Below, piece by piece: positions 56,852 through 64,000 of a DNA stretch of 64,000 bases (the first letter of the stretch is position 1; the number at the start of each line of letters is the position of its first letter). The stretch comes from Rhizobiales bacterium Ga0077525. Lineage in GTDB: Bacteria; Pseudomonadota; Alphaproteobacteria; Rhizobiales; Xanthobacteraceae. Location of the stretch: NCBI GenBank assembly GCA_001464835.1, contig LNDS01000049.1, positions 81,230 to 145,229 of the forward strand, written 5' to 3'. The notes beneath the pieces were generated by a model. It saw nothing but the letters and a program-made list of their open reading frames with translations. It had not been told where the DNA came from and did not search any database. Both the position numbers and the translations under genes were made by a program.

Positions 56852-56981
56852 GGCTTGGTGGCGAACCAGGCGGCGCTATAGGCAACAGATCGTGATTCCT
56901 GAATACAGCCGGTCGCCCTGACATATGGCTTGGCGTCGCGCGGCGGTAACGACATACTCGGGTCGGCATGGGGGGGACGCC

Positions 56982-57401
56982 ATGGCTGATTTGGGAACGC
57001 GGGCAGCGGTCCGGGATGTGTACAGCGCCTATGCGCGGGGCGATGTGGCGCGGGTCGCTCTGCTCATCCACGAAGACATCGACTGGATCATTTACGGGCC
57101 GGTGGCGGTGTTTCCTTTTGCCGGCGTGCGGCGCGGCCGCGCCGCGGTGCTCGCGGCCATGGGCGAGATCGCGGAGAGCTATCAGCTCGAAAGCCACAAG
57201 ATCGACCAGACCCTGATCGACGGCGACCGCGCCGCGGTTCTGGCCGATGTCGGCTTCAAGCAGCGCGCCACCGGCCGGTCGCTGCGCTTTCGCGTTGCCA
57301 ATTTTTTGCGCTTCGACGATGGCCGCCTGATCGAATTCCGGGAATTCAGCAACAGTTTCGACGTGGTCGAGCAGGTCCTCGGCCACGAATTGCCATTGTG
57401 A
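56982..57401 (+). CDS. SnoaL/NTF2-like domain protein
   Basis: 139 residues from MADLGTRAAVRDVYSAYARG with GGGGGGA just upstream. NTF2-fold pattern: VARVALLIHEDIDWIIYGP, FAGVRRGRAAVLAAMGEIAE, AAVLADVGFKQRATGRSL, and RVANFLRFDDGRLIEFREFS. These cone-shaped proteins include ketosteroid isomerases, SnoaL cyclases and uncharacterised enzymes; no catalytic signature is certain. It sits between gatA and gatB without overlap. Confidence 0.85.
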   Translation: MADLGTRAAVRDVYSAYARGDVARVALLIHEDIDWIIYGPVAVFPFAGVRRGRAAVLAAMGEIAESYQLESHKIDQTLIDGDRAAVLADVGFKQRATGRSLRFRVANFLRFDDGRLIEFREFSNSFDVVEQVLGHELPL

Positions 57402-57447
57402 TCGGCTCCATCTTGCCGCCGCGCCGTGGGGAGGCTAGCTCTACGGC

Positions 57448-58917
57448 ATGAACGTGCAGAGCAAGCCTTCCAAATTTATCAAGGGTGCGACCGGCGACTG
57501 GGAAGTCGTCATCGGCATGGAGGTCCATGCCCAGGTGTCGTCGAAGTCCAAGCTGTTCTCCGGCGCCTCGACCGCCTTCGGCGGTGCGCCGAACAGCCAT
57601 GTCTCGCTGGTCGATGCGGCGATGCCGGGCATGCTGCCGGTGATCAACGGCGAATGCGTCAACCAGGCGGTGCGCACGGGCTTAGGCCTCAATGCGCAGA
57701 TCAATCTGCGCTCGGTGTTCGACCGCAAGAATTATTTCTATCCCGACCTGCCGCAGGGCTACCAGATCAGCCAGTACAAGCAGCCGGTGGTCGGCGAGGG
57801 CGTCGTCGTCGTCGATCTGGCCGAAGGCGAGGCCGTCAGTATCGGTATCGAGCGGCTGCATCTCGAGCAGGACGCCGGCAAAAGCGTGCACGACCGGCAT
57901 CCGCAGATGTCGGCGGTCGATCTCAACCGCTCCGGCGTCGCACTGATGGAAATCGTGTCGAAGCCGGACCTGCGCTCCTCCGAGGAGGCCAAGGCCTTCC
58001 TCGCCAAATTACGCTCGATCATGCGCTATCTCGGCACCTGCGACGGCAACATGGAAGAAGGTTCCTTGCGCGCCGACGTCAACGTCTCGGTGCGCAAGCC
58101 CGGCGAGCCACTCGGCACGCGCTGCGAGATCAAGAATGTCAATTCGCTGCGCTTCATCGGCCAGGCCATCGAGCACGAGGCGCGCCGCCAGATCGAAATC
58201 ATCGAGGACGGCGGTGTCATCGTGCAGGAGACGCGGCTGTTCGACCCGAACAAGGGCGAAACGCGCTCGATGCGCTCCAAGGAAGAGGCGCACGACTACC
58301 GTTACTTCCCCGATCCGGATCTTCTGCCGCTCGAACTGACGGCGGAAGCGGTAGCTGAGCTCAAAGCGAAGCTGCCGGAACTTCCGGACGAGAAGAAAGC
58401 GCGTTTCGTGCGCGACTTCGGTCTGTCGTCTTACGACGCCGGCCAACTTGTGGCTGAGCGCGAGACGGCGGAGTACTTCGAGACGGTCGCCAAAGGCCGC
58501 GACGCCAAGCTCGCGGCGAACTGGGTGATCAACGAACTGTTCGGCCGTCTCAACAAAGAGGGCAAGGCTATCGCAAGCTCGCCGATGAGCGCCGGGCAGC
58601 TCGGCGGGCTCATCGAACTGATTTCGGACAAGACGATTTCCGGCAAGATTGCCAAGGACTTGTTCGAGATCCTGTGGACTGAAGGCGGCGACGCGCGGGC
58701 CCTGGTGGAAAGCCGTGGCATGGCGCAAGTGACGGACTTGGGCGCCATCGGCGCCATTGTCGACGACCTCATCGCGCAAAATCCGGACAAGGTGGCGCAA
58801 GCGAAGGCCAATCCGAAGGCGATGATGTGGTTCGTCGGCCAGGCGATGAAGTCGTCCGGTGGCAAGGCGAGCCCGCAAGCAGTTAACGATCTCCTAAAAT
58901 CCAAACTCGGCGTCTGA
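57448..58917 (+). CDS. gatB: Aspartyl/glutamyl-tRNA amidotransferase subunit B
   Basis: 489 residues. N-terminal kinase domain with [58 protein letters not shown] and [20 protein letters not shown], then helical tail domain ([40 protein letters not shown]). It activates misacylated tRNA with ATP for GatA. Set apart from gatCA by a SnoaL-like gene. Confidence 0.97.
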   Translation: MNVQSKPSKFIKGATGDWEVVIGMEVHAQVSSKSKLFSGASTAFGGAPNSHVSLVDAAMPGMLPVINGECVNQAVRTGLGLNAQINLRSVFDRKNYFYPDLPQGYQISQYKQPVVGEGVVVVDLAEGEAVSIGIERLHLEQDAGKSVHDRHPQMSAVDLNRSGVALMEIVSKPDLRSSEEAKAFLAKLRSIMRYLGTCDGNMEEGSLRADVNVSVRKPGEPLGTRCEIKNVNSLRFIGQAIEHEARRQIEIIEDGGVIVQETRLFDPNKGETRSMRSKEEAHDYRYFPDPDLLPLELTAEAVAELKAKLPELPDEKKARFVRDFGLSSYDAGQLVAERETAEYFETVAKGRDAKLAANWVINELFGRLNKEGKAIASSPMSAGQLGGLIELISDKTISGKIAKDLFEILWTEGGDARALVESRGMAQVTDLGAIGAIVDDLIAQNPDKVAQAKANPKAMMWFVGQAMKSSGGKASPQAVNDLLKSKLGV

Positions 58918-59502
58918 TCGGCGCGCGTCGTCGCGATCGATTGCCGCGTTGCGGTAAAGTCGCGCGCGGCGATGCGCATGGCGGCAAACTTTGCCGGTGA
59001 TGTGACGCGCTGCGCCGAAAATTTCGTACGCATGAACATGCACGCCGCGAATCACTTTCACTGATTCGCTCGATTTTGATCGTTCGAGGCTCTCGAACAG
59101 CGTCGCACCAACAGTTTTTTGCAAATTATTTTTGTGCTGTGCATGAAGCCTTCGGCGGTGAAAAATTTTCGCTTTAAAAACGCGCTTTAGCGTCCGGAAT
59201 CGCGCGCCGGCGTGCCGCTTTTGCGAAAAGGGGACGCGCAAATAATCCTTATTTCATCGCATTATTTGCAGAATGCGTGTTTTGGCGCTGTTGTTTCGCA
59301 TGAATGCCTTGTCAAGCACCGCTGCGTTGCGTTTCGTGCTTGTCCCGATCGATTTTCGCGTTCGATTTGGGCGGCTTACGCACACCGAAGTTGAAGAGTC
59401 ACTTTTTTTTTCGCCGCGCTGTAGTAAACCAAATGTAGTGCAGGTCGATCCCCGACCGCACTAATGCGACACCCGCGATGTTACATCGCTAGGAGGGCAG
59501 CA
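58918..59502. other. Long structured non-coding region upstream of a tiny basic ORF
   Basis: No convincing gene. It holds a GCGAATCA/TGATTCGC hairpin (59047-59069, each arm a GANTC site), a GTTCGAG/CTCGAAC hairpin (59082-59098), and GCAAATAAT / ATTATTTGC (59238-59246, 59261-59269). The GC content is well below the surroundings. Two further hairpins (59436-59463, 59475-59489) form the leader of the tiny ORF. Confidence 0.7.
59436..59489 (+). promoter_or_regulatory. Two leader hairpins directly before the tiny ORF
   Basis: TAGTGC(a)GGTCG / CGACCGCACTA with one bulged A (59436-59463), then GCGATG-tta-CATCGC (59475-59489), ending 1 nt before the AGGAGG site. They could control ribosome access to the SD. 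Confidence 0.6.
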
Positions 59503-59571
59503 ATGGCAAAACGTAAGAAGAAGGCAGTGAAGGCGGCGAAGAAGACCAAGAAGCGTAAGAAGAAGCTCTAG
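59503..59571 (+). CDS. 22-residue polybasic micro-ORF
   Basis: Encodes MAKRKKKAVKAAKKTKKRKK then KL and stops: 22 residues, 15 of them Lys or Arg, and no acidic residue. AGGAGG at 59491-59496 is spaced ideally, 6 nt before the ATG, and is the best ribosome binding site in this part of the window. It is preceded by two hairpins and followed by a long terminator about 125 nt downstream. A histone-tail-like nucleic-acid-binding or ribosome-associated peptide is suggested by composition; no homologue is recognised. Its codons (AAG over AAA) look like real coding use. Confidence 0.65.
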   Translation: MAKRKKKAVKAAKKTKKRKKKL

Positions 59572-59696
59572 GTCTAACGCCACTTCCCTTTCCTCGGTAA
59601 GTCTACATCGAGGATTGCGTCATAGGGAGCCGGTGTGCGTCATGGAGTGATAGCGCAAGCGGTCGCATCCGCGGCGCCCCGGTTCCGGTGACATCA

Positions 59697-59744
59697 GAGG
59701 GCGTCGGCGAGATATCAGTCTCGCCGACGCCCTCAGATTTTTTT
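59697..59744 (+). terminator. Strong rho-independent terminator
   Basis: Perfect 16-bp stem GAGGGCGTCGGCGAGA / TCTCGCCGACGCCCTC with a 6-nt loop, then ATTTTTTT. It ends the transcript carrying the 22-aa ORF; the 125 nt between them has no ORF of note. Confidence 0.9.
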
Positions 59745-59793
59745 AGCGCTTTGTTTCGTTTGAACGGCAGCCGGGCGCGGCGCCGTTGTAAAA

Positions 59794-60108
59794 TCAGCCA
59801 GCCTTCTTGAGGCGCTTGTTGCAGGCGCTCCAGTACTTCGGCCAGGTCTCGCCCTTTTCAGTCTTGCCGGCGGCCTTGGCGGCTTTCCATTCGGCGCCGC
59901 ACTTCTTGGCGCGTTCGCGGGCCGCGAGCTGGCCGGCGGTCGGCGGCTTCTTCGGCTTCGCCTCTTTGGCCGGCTTGGCGGTGGCGGCAGGCGCCGCGCT
60001 TTGCGCCGATGCGCTCGCAAGCGACAGCGGCGAGGCGATCAGGCCGACAGCCAGAACGGCCGCGCACAATGTCCCGGTGACAAACTTCATCGACAGCGCT
60101 TTCTTCAT
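59794..60108 (-). CDS. Small secreted protein with conserved CGxEWK...WxxYWSxC tail
   Basis: 104 residues. Signal peptide (VTGTLCAAVLAVGLIASPLS, cleavage near SASAQ), a Lys/Pro-rich linker, and a C-terminal domain RAKKCGAEWKAAKAAGKTEK then TWPKYWSACNKRLK, with two Cys probably linked. The tail is conserved among Bradyrhizobium-type secreted proteins; function unknown. GAGGA precedes the ATG; an alternative ATG six codons later would still leave a signal peptide. Convergent with the tiny ORF. Confidence 0.85.
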   Translation of the reverse strand: MKKALSMKFVTGTLCAAVLAVGLIASPLSLASASAQSAAPAATAKPAKEAKPKKPPTAGQLAARERAKKCGAEWKAAKAAGKTEKGETWPKYWSACNKRLKKAG

Positions 60109-60346
60109 CGTGTCCTCGCTCCCCAGCGGCCCTGATTGGCCCTAGCGGACTGCGGCGGGCGCGTTGCCGTGCGCCGCCGCAACCCTAAGGTGGCAGATTA
60201 CACAGCCAGGGTTGTGTGCGTCCAGTGCGATACCAGGAAGCGTGTCTTTTCAGGGGGTTGCCCGCGGGGCAGGAGGTTGCGGTTTACCGCGCGAGCGTCA
60301 TAGTCGCGTAACCGGTAGTGCCACATGGGCATCTAAGGAGGGCGCA

Positions 60347-61144
60347 ATGGCGAAGCGGGCGGCGAAGACCAAGGTTGTGACCAAGGCTGCAACCAAGGGG
60401 AAGAAGAGTGTAAAGCCGAAGCCGGCCGGCAAAGCCGCCGCAGGGCCAAAGCCGATCGATCTCTATTACTGGGCGACGCCGAACGGCTTCAAGATTTCGA
60501 TCATGCTGGAAGAGTGCAAGCTGCCTTACGCGCTGCACCTGGTGAACATTGCCAAGGGCGAGCAGTTCAAGCCTGAGTTTCTGAAAATCTCGCCGAACAA
60601 CCGCATGCCCGCGATCGTCGATCCGAACGGGCCGGGCGGCCGGCCGATCTCGATCTTCGAGTCGGGCGCGATCCTGCAATATCTTGGCCGCAAGACCGGC
60701 AAGTTCTATCCCGCTGACGAGCGCGGCCGCGTCGAGGTCGATCAATGGCTGTTCTGGCAGGTCGGCGGCGTCGGGCCGATGGCGGGGCAGGTGCATCACT
60801 TCAAGAACTATGCGCGCGAGACCATTCCCTATGCGATCGCGCGCTATGTCGATGAAGTGAACCGGCTCTATGGCGTGATGAACAAAAGGCTCGCCGACCG
60901 CAAGTTCCTCGCGGGCAAATATTCGATCGCCGACATGGCTTGCGTCGGCTGGGTCAATGGCTGGGAGAAACAGGGCCAGTACATCGACGAGTTTCCCCAT
61001 CTCAAGCGCTGGCTCGAAACGATGAAGGCACGCCCCGCAGTCAAGCGCGGCATGGAGTTAGGCCTGTCGCTGCGCCAGGGCGTCGATATGAAAGATCCGA
61101 AGGTGCAGGCAGTGCTGTTCGGACAAAGGGCGCGCGCCAACTAG
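60347..61144 (+). CDS. Glutathione S-transferase (YghU/nu-class-like) with basic N-terminal extension
   Basis: 265 residues. The first 35 are Lys/Ala-rich (MAKRAAKTKVVTKAATKGKK) and precede a standard GST: IDLYYWATPNGFKISIMLEE, the NRMPAIVDPNGPGGRPISIFESGA glutathione-binding site, and the alpha domain YSIADMACVGWVNGW. The TPNGxK signature is that of the nu-class/YghU and DcmA-like GSTs, acting on disulfides or peroxides. AGGAGG is just upstream of the ATG. The terminator stem encloses the stop codon. Basic tail function unknown; a nucleic-acid or membrane tether is possible. Confidence 0.88.
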   Translation: MAKRAAKTKVVTKAATKGKKSVKPKPAGKAAAGPKPIDLYYWATPNGFKISIMLEECKLPYALHLVNIAKGEQFKPEFLKISPNNRMPAIVDPNGPGGRPISIFESGAILQYLGRKTGKFYPADERGRVEVDQWLFWQVGGVGPMAGQVHHFKNYARETIPYAIARYVDEVNRLYGVMNKRLADRKFLAGKYSIADMACVGWVNGWEKQGQYIDEFPHLKRWLETMKARPAVKRGMELGLSLRQGVDMKDPKVQAVLFGQRARAN

Positions 61145-61157
61145 GCGCACGCCCTTT
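61125..61157 (+). terminator. Terminator hairpin enclosing the GST stop codon
   Basis: AAAGGGCG-c-GCGCC / GGCGC-a-CGCCCTTT, 13 pairs with one mismatch; the TAG stop (61142-61144) lies across the loop. The downstream T-run is weak (TTTAATCG). Confidence 0.65.
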
Positions 61158-61183
61158 AATCGTCGTTGTCAGATGAACGTGTG

Positions 61184-61621
61184 CTAGTCTGCGCGCGTCC
61201 ACTTCTGGCTCTTGCACAAAACGCTGAGCACGCAGCCCTGCACATTCATGGCGTTGGCGTTGATGACGGTGACGTGCGCGTCATAGGTCTTGCCGTCGTC
61301 GGCATTGTAGATCTTGCCCGACCATTTGTTCGCGCCCGAAGGCGCCATGCCTTGCACCACCGGTACGCCGAGCAGGGGACGCGCGCGCTTTGACTCGTCC
61401 TGGTTATGCCGGTCGGTCTTCGGCTTTCCGTCGGCGCCGACCGGGTCTTTCAACCAGACAACTTTGCCGCACAACTTACCGCCGCAATCGGTGATGCGCA
61501 CCTTGGTACCGCCGTTCTCCGACAGCCAAGTGCCGGATGCCGGCGCGGCGAGAGCGCCCGACGTCAAGATGGAGAAGCCAACAAGTGCGGCGGCGATCGG
61601 TGTGATGGTTCCAAGTTTCAT
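61184..61621 (-). CDS. DUF2147 family secreted protein
   Basis: 145 residues. Signal peptide to about residue 25 (TSGALAAPA). DUF2147 marks: GTWLSENGGTKVRITDCGGK, CGKVVWLKDPVGADGKP, WSGKIYNADDGKTYDAHVTV, NAMNVQGCVLSVLCKSQKW. Periplasmic beta-barrel-type protein of unknown function, common in Proteobacteria. Four Cys suggest two disulfides. Converges with the GST terminator. Confidence 0.93.
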   Translation of the reverse strand: MKLGTITPIAAALVGFSILTSGALAAPASGTWLSENGGTKVRITDCGGKLCGKVVWLKDPVGADGKPKTDRHNQDESKRARPLLGVPVVQGMAPSGANKWSGKIYNADDGKTYDAHVTVINANAMNVQGCVLSVLCKSQKWTRAD

Positions 61622-61939
61622 GTCGAAAAGTCCCGAATTGTGAACGTCGAACCCGCCTCGATCCAGATTGAATGAGAGTCGGTCATATCACTGTAATAAT
61701 GCGCGTTGGTTAGCTTTGGTTCAATCAACGGGGTGAACGATCTGTAACGGCGCTTCGAGGGCACGCGGAAGTGCCTGCGCCGCAGCGGTTTCTTCGCCAC
61801 TTAGGAAAAGACACCGGCCGATTGTTCATCTTCTCTTTATCGCGATATTTAAACAGTCATTCAAATTTTATCCCGAAGATCGCTGCACAGGGACGTGTCG
61901 CCGCAGGGGTTGCGGCGCTTAAAAAAACGGGAGGCCGAC

Positions 61940-62233
61940 ATGGCCGACATTGAAGTGATGATGGTGGCGGACGACGTAACGACCGAAGGCTGCTTCGGGC
62001 TCGGCATGGTCTATTCGGCGGGCGCGGGCGTCGCGGTCGATCTGGTTCAGGCGCATAAATGGTTCAACATCGCGGCATCGCGCGGCCATAGCGATGCGGC
62101 GCGGCTGCGCCGTGAAATTGCCGAGCAGATGAGCGACAGCGAAATCGGTTGCGCCCAGCGCGCCGCGCGCGATTGGCTCAAGAGCCATCCGCAGGCGCCT
62201 TCGCCGGCCATTGAGATTCGCGCAGCCGCCTGA
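61940..62233 (+). CDS. Sel1-repeat protein
   Basis: 97 residues with one Sel1-like repeat: CFGLGMVYSAGAGVAVDLVQ, AHKWFNIAASRGHSDAARLR and REIAEQMSDSEIG, ending in a Trp/Pro-rich tail. Sel1 repeats are protein-binding helical scaffolds, often in regulators of exopolysaccharide or stress. Single repeat proteins like this are common in Rhizobiales (ExoR-like short relatives). GGGAGG is well placed before the ATG. Confidence 0.85.
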   Translation: MADIEVMMVADDVTTEGCFGLGMVYSAGAGVAVDLVQAHKWFNIAASRGHSDAARLRREIAEQMSDSEIGCAQRAARDWLKSHPQAPSPAIEIRAAA

Positions 62234-62248
62234 TTGCAACAGCCGCGC

Positions 62249-62506
62249 TTAATAGCGCGACGCGCGTTGCCGCTTCGGCTTGGCCGCTTCCGGGTAGGCC
62301 GGGTTCTCGTAGCAGCGTCCGGCATTGCCGCTGGCCGCTGCCGAGCACTGCGCCAGAGTGACGAAGCCGCAATTGGTGCCGCCGACGGTACTGTCGGGAT
62401 ATTGCACGCACCACGGATATTCGATGCCGGCCAGGGCCGGCGCGGAACTCAGGGTCGGCAAGGCCAGGGTTGCCAGCGCAAGCGCCGCGACAGTCGTTTT
62501 CAGCAT
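62249..62506 (-). CDS. DUF3551 domain-containing small secreted protein
   Basis: 85 residues: signal peptide (VAALALATLALPTLSSAPAL), then the DUF3551 core IEYPWCVQYPDSTVGGTNCG, TLAQCSAAASGNAGRCYENP and a basic KPKRQRASRY end. The three to four Cys give expected disulfides. DUF3551 is a short periplasmic family expanded in Bradyrhizobium and relatives; function unknown. Convergent with the Sel1 gene (15-bp gap). Confidence 0.92.
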   Translation of the reverse strand: MLKTTVAALALATLALPTLSSAPALAGIEYPWCVQYPDSTVGGTNCGFVTLAQCSAAASGNAGRCYENPAYPEAAKPKRQRASRY

Positions 62507-62716
62507 TCGGCATCTCCTTCAAAGCGAATCTGTTTGACCATTTAACGCCGGCCAAGGGCATTTCCGTTTGCCTGGGCGGCATTAAATTTTAATGGCGTCT
62601 CGGGAACCTGAAGCCTTGAGATGGGGAGGCCGGCGATTATTTTACAATATAGTACGCCGCCGGGCCCTTCCGCGAATTGACGGACAAACCTCGATTCTAT
62701 AGGCCTTTCGGCAGAC

Positions 62717-62808
62717 GGAGCTGTGGCCGAGTGGCTGAAGGCAACGGTTTGCTAAATCGTCATACGCTTCACGGCGTATCCAGGGTTCGAATCCCTGCGG
62801 CTCCGCCA
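62717..62808 (+). tRNA. tRNA-Ser (GCU anticodon)
   Basis: Acceptor arm GGAGCTG / CGGCTCC, discriminator G and encoded CCA. D-arm GGCCGAGTGGCTGAAGGC with the Ser-type D-loop, anticodon loop TTGCTAA (GCT), extended class II variable arm CATACGC...GCGTAT, and T-arm CAGGG-TTCGAAT-CCCTG. Reads AGC/AGU. It is a complete 92-nt gene including CCA. Confidence 0.97.
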
Positions 62809-63419
62809 TCTTAGCTTTTGCGCCAGCCAGGCGAATCCTGAACCTTAAACCTTTGCCCGCAGTCCCTCGTCAGGTACGGGGGCCTGAACCCTTTAGCGCG
62901 AATCTCTTGTTTGCTCCGGCCCGCTGAATGGCTTCCGCAACCTGATTCAGGGGTGGGTGGCGGCGGGACGCAGGTTCCAACCGGTTAAGCTAAGAGGCTG
63001 TAGATTGTGCCAAATGCAGCGGCAATTCATTCTGTAGTTGTGTTCTTCTGAACTATACAAATCAAAGATTGCGGCGCGGAAGCTTTGCCTAATTCATTGA
63101 TTCTATAGCAATTAATCTTAATCTTCCCGGTACAAAGTGGCCTCGGCAGCGGAAAAATCGCGGCCGTTCTCAAATGCGTGTTTTTTGCGCAACACTCGGT
63201 CGAAAAGCGGCGCTTTGGCCTGTGGGCGAGGCGCTTCTTCGTTGCGCCTCAGAGTTCATTCGCTAATGTCCGACTTGCGACGAAAGGGGGGCATCCCCGT
63301 GTCGTGGCTTTCCGGAAATGTTTTCCGGGTTGCGGGGAGCAAGGCGAAGTTCCATCGGTGCTGTCGCACTGGGCGGATACGGAACCCTCTCACAAGAAAC
63401 AATGTTTTGGAGGTTCAGA
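62809..63419. other. Intergenic region before the porin gene
   Basis: 611 bp without an intact gene. It includes an AT-rich section (63035-63125) with a possible promoter: TTGATT at 63097-63102, 16-bp spacer, TAATCT at 63119-63124, which would give a porin leader of nearly 300 nt. I see no other assignable element. Confidence 0.5.
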
Positions 63420-64000
63420 ATGAAGATGGTGAAAAGCCTTTTGCTCGGCACTGCAGCGGGTCTCGTTGCGATGTCCGGCGCTCAGGCCGCCGATCTTCCC
63501 GTCAAGGCCAAGCCGGTCCAGTACGTGAAGATTTGCAGCCTGTACGGTGCGGGTTTCTATTACATCCCGGGCACCGATACGTGCATCAAGATCGGCGGCT
63601 TCGTGCGCGCCGAAATCAACTTTAACGCGGGTGGCTCGTTCAATGCGTATCGCGCGCAGAACTTCGACTCCCCGACGCGCAACTTCCAGACCACCCGTAC
63701 CCGCGGCGGCATCACCGCCGACGTGCGCTCGCAGACCGAATACGGCACCCTGCGTTCCTACGTGAACATGTACGCCAACCAGACCAACGGCGGCAGCCCG
63801 AACACTGCCGGTTCGGTCGCTCCCGGCGGCAACGGCTACAGCGCGCTCTACTCGTCCGCTGCGTTCATCCAGTTCGCTGGGTTCACCATCGGTTCGACCG
63901 AGTCGTTCTTCACCTTCGACGGTACGCCGTATACGAACGGTACGCCGTACTTCTCGTCGAGCCAGGCCGGCAACGGTATCTGGGTTGCGGCCTATACCGC
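63420..64000 (+). CDS. Porin_2-family outer membrane porin (3' partial)
   Basis: The first 193 residues are in the window. Signal peptide MKMVKSLLLGTAAGLVAMSG then AQAADLPVKAKPVQYVKICS, the characteristic Rhizobiales porin start. The mature barrel begins with YGAGFYYIPGTDTCIKIGGF, VRAEINFNAGG and repeating amphipathic strands (GGITADVRSQTEYGTLRSYV, FIQFAGFTIGSTESFF). It forms a trimeric beta-barrel of the Omp2b type for small hydrophilic solutes. GGAGG lies about 7 nt before the ATG. The frame is open at the right edge. Confidence 0.95.
   Translation, partial: MKMVKSLLLGTAAGLVAMSGAQAADLPVKAKPVQYVKICSLYGAGFYYIPGTDTCIKIGGFVRAEINFNAGGSFNAYRAQNFDSPTRNFQTTRTRGGITADVRSQTEYGTLRSYVNMYANQTNGGSPNTAGSVAPGGNGYSALYSSAAFIQFAGFTIGSTESFFTFDGTPYTNGTPYFSSSQAGNGIWVAAYT

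Noticed and set aside
58918..59502. A replication origin in the low-GC stretch
   Set aside because: No DnaA-box cluster (TTATCCACA-type), no parS and no hemE or dnaA neighbours; only inverted repeats and GANTC sites.
63137..63625. A 162-residue plus-strand frame overlapping the porin start
   Set aside because: The porin frame starting at 63420 has the signal peptide and SD; the other frame has no support.

Overview
This window reads as a chromosomal segment of a high-GC alphaproteobacterium of the Hyphomicrobiales (Rhizobiales), most like the Xanthobacteraceae/Nitrobacteraceae branch (Pseudolabrys, Rhodoplanes or Bradyrhizobium relatives). The case rests on a Porin_2-type outer membrane protein, DUF1236, DUF3551, DUF1489 and EipB-type envelope proteins, a MipZ division ATPase, a divK-pleD pair, a DinB with an N-terminal zinc ribbon, and intergenic palindromes of rhizobial type. 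I name no species. The window is almost fully coding, mostly housekeeping; I see no prophage, insertion sequence, CRISPR array or defence island.

Layout. 1-4.4 kb: a phospholipase D/VTT fusion coupled to an EEP-family phosphatase, then small stress or secreted proteins (CsbD, a low-complexity protein, DUF1236, a Rid protein). 4.5-16.3 kb: both subunits of a biotin-dependent acyl-CoA carboxylase (mccB, mccA), unusually split by about 7 kb of small metabolic, transport-binding and nucleoid-like genes. 16.4-22.3 kb: panC, mipZ, a VWA/membrane-DnaJ pair, a PBP5-type carboxypeptidase with a SPOR domain, and a phasin whose promoter is overlaid by a perfect inverted repeat. 22.4-24.2 kb: an orphan TadG-like protein and the decayed start of a second copy. 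24.7-34.8 kb: clpS-clpA, azlCD, HIT, FemAB-like, glycerophosphodiesterase, Rid, EipB, and a methyltransferase/nucleoside phosphorylase pair. 34.9-38.3 kb: dinB with DUF3572, and divK-pleD. 38.3-49.3 kb: a sarcosine-oxidase-like flavoenzyme, DsrE, rpmG, a topA-rnr-NUDIX run, a lytic transglycosylase and dprA. 49.4-58.9 kb: pyrB-pyrC-like-plsY, ruvX, and gatC-orf80-gatA plus gatB. 58.9-64 kb: a structured non-coding stretch leading to a 22-residue Lys/Arg ORF, small secreted proteins, a GST with a basic tail, a Sel1 protein, tRNA-Ser(GCU) and the start of a porin.

How the genes work together: clpS/clpA form an N-degron proteolysis pair; gatCAB amidates Glu-tRNA(Gln) and Asp-tRNA(Asn); pyrB and the metal-ligand-deficient PyrC homologue probably form a pyrimidine complex; divK/pleD act in cell-cycle polarity and c-di-GMP signalling; mccA/mccB act in leucine/isovalerate catabolism; the phasin coats polyhydroxyalkanoate granules.

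Best leads for something undescribed: (1) the 22-aa polybasic ORF with a strong ribosome binding site, two hairpins before it and a long terminator after it (59.4-59.75 kb); (2) orf80, translationally locked between gatC and gatA; (3) the PyrC homologue lacking its metal-binding His residues; (4) the candidate phasin operator; (5) the decayed TadG duplicate. None is proven novel by sequence reading alone.
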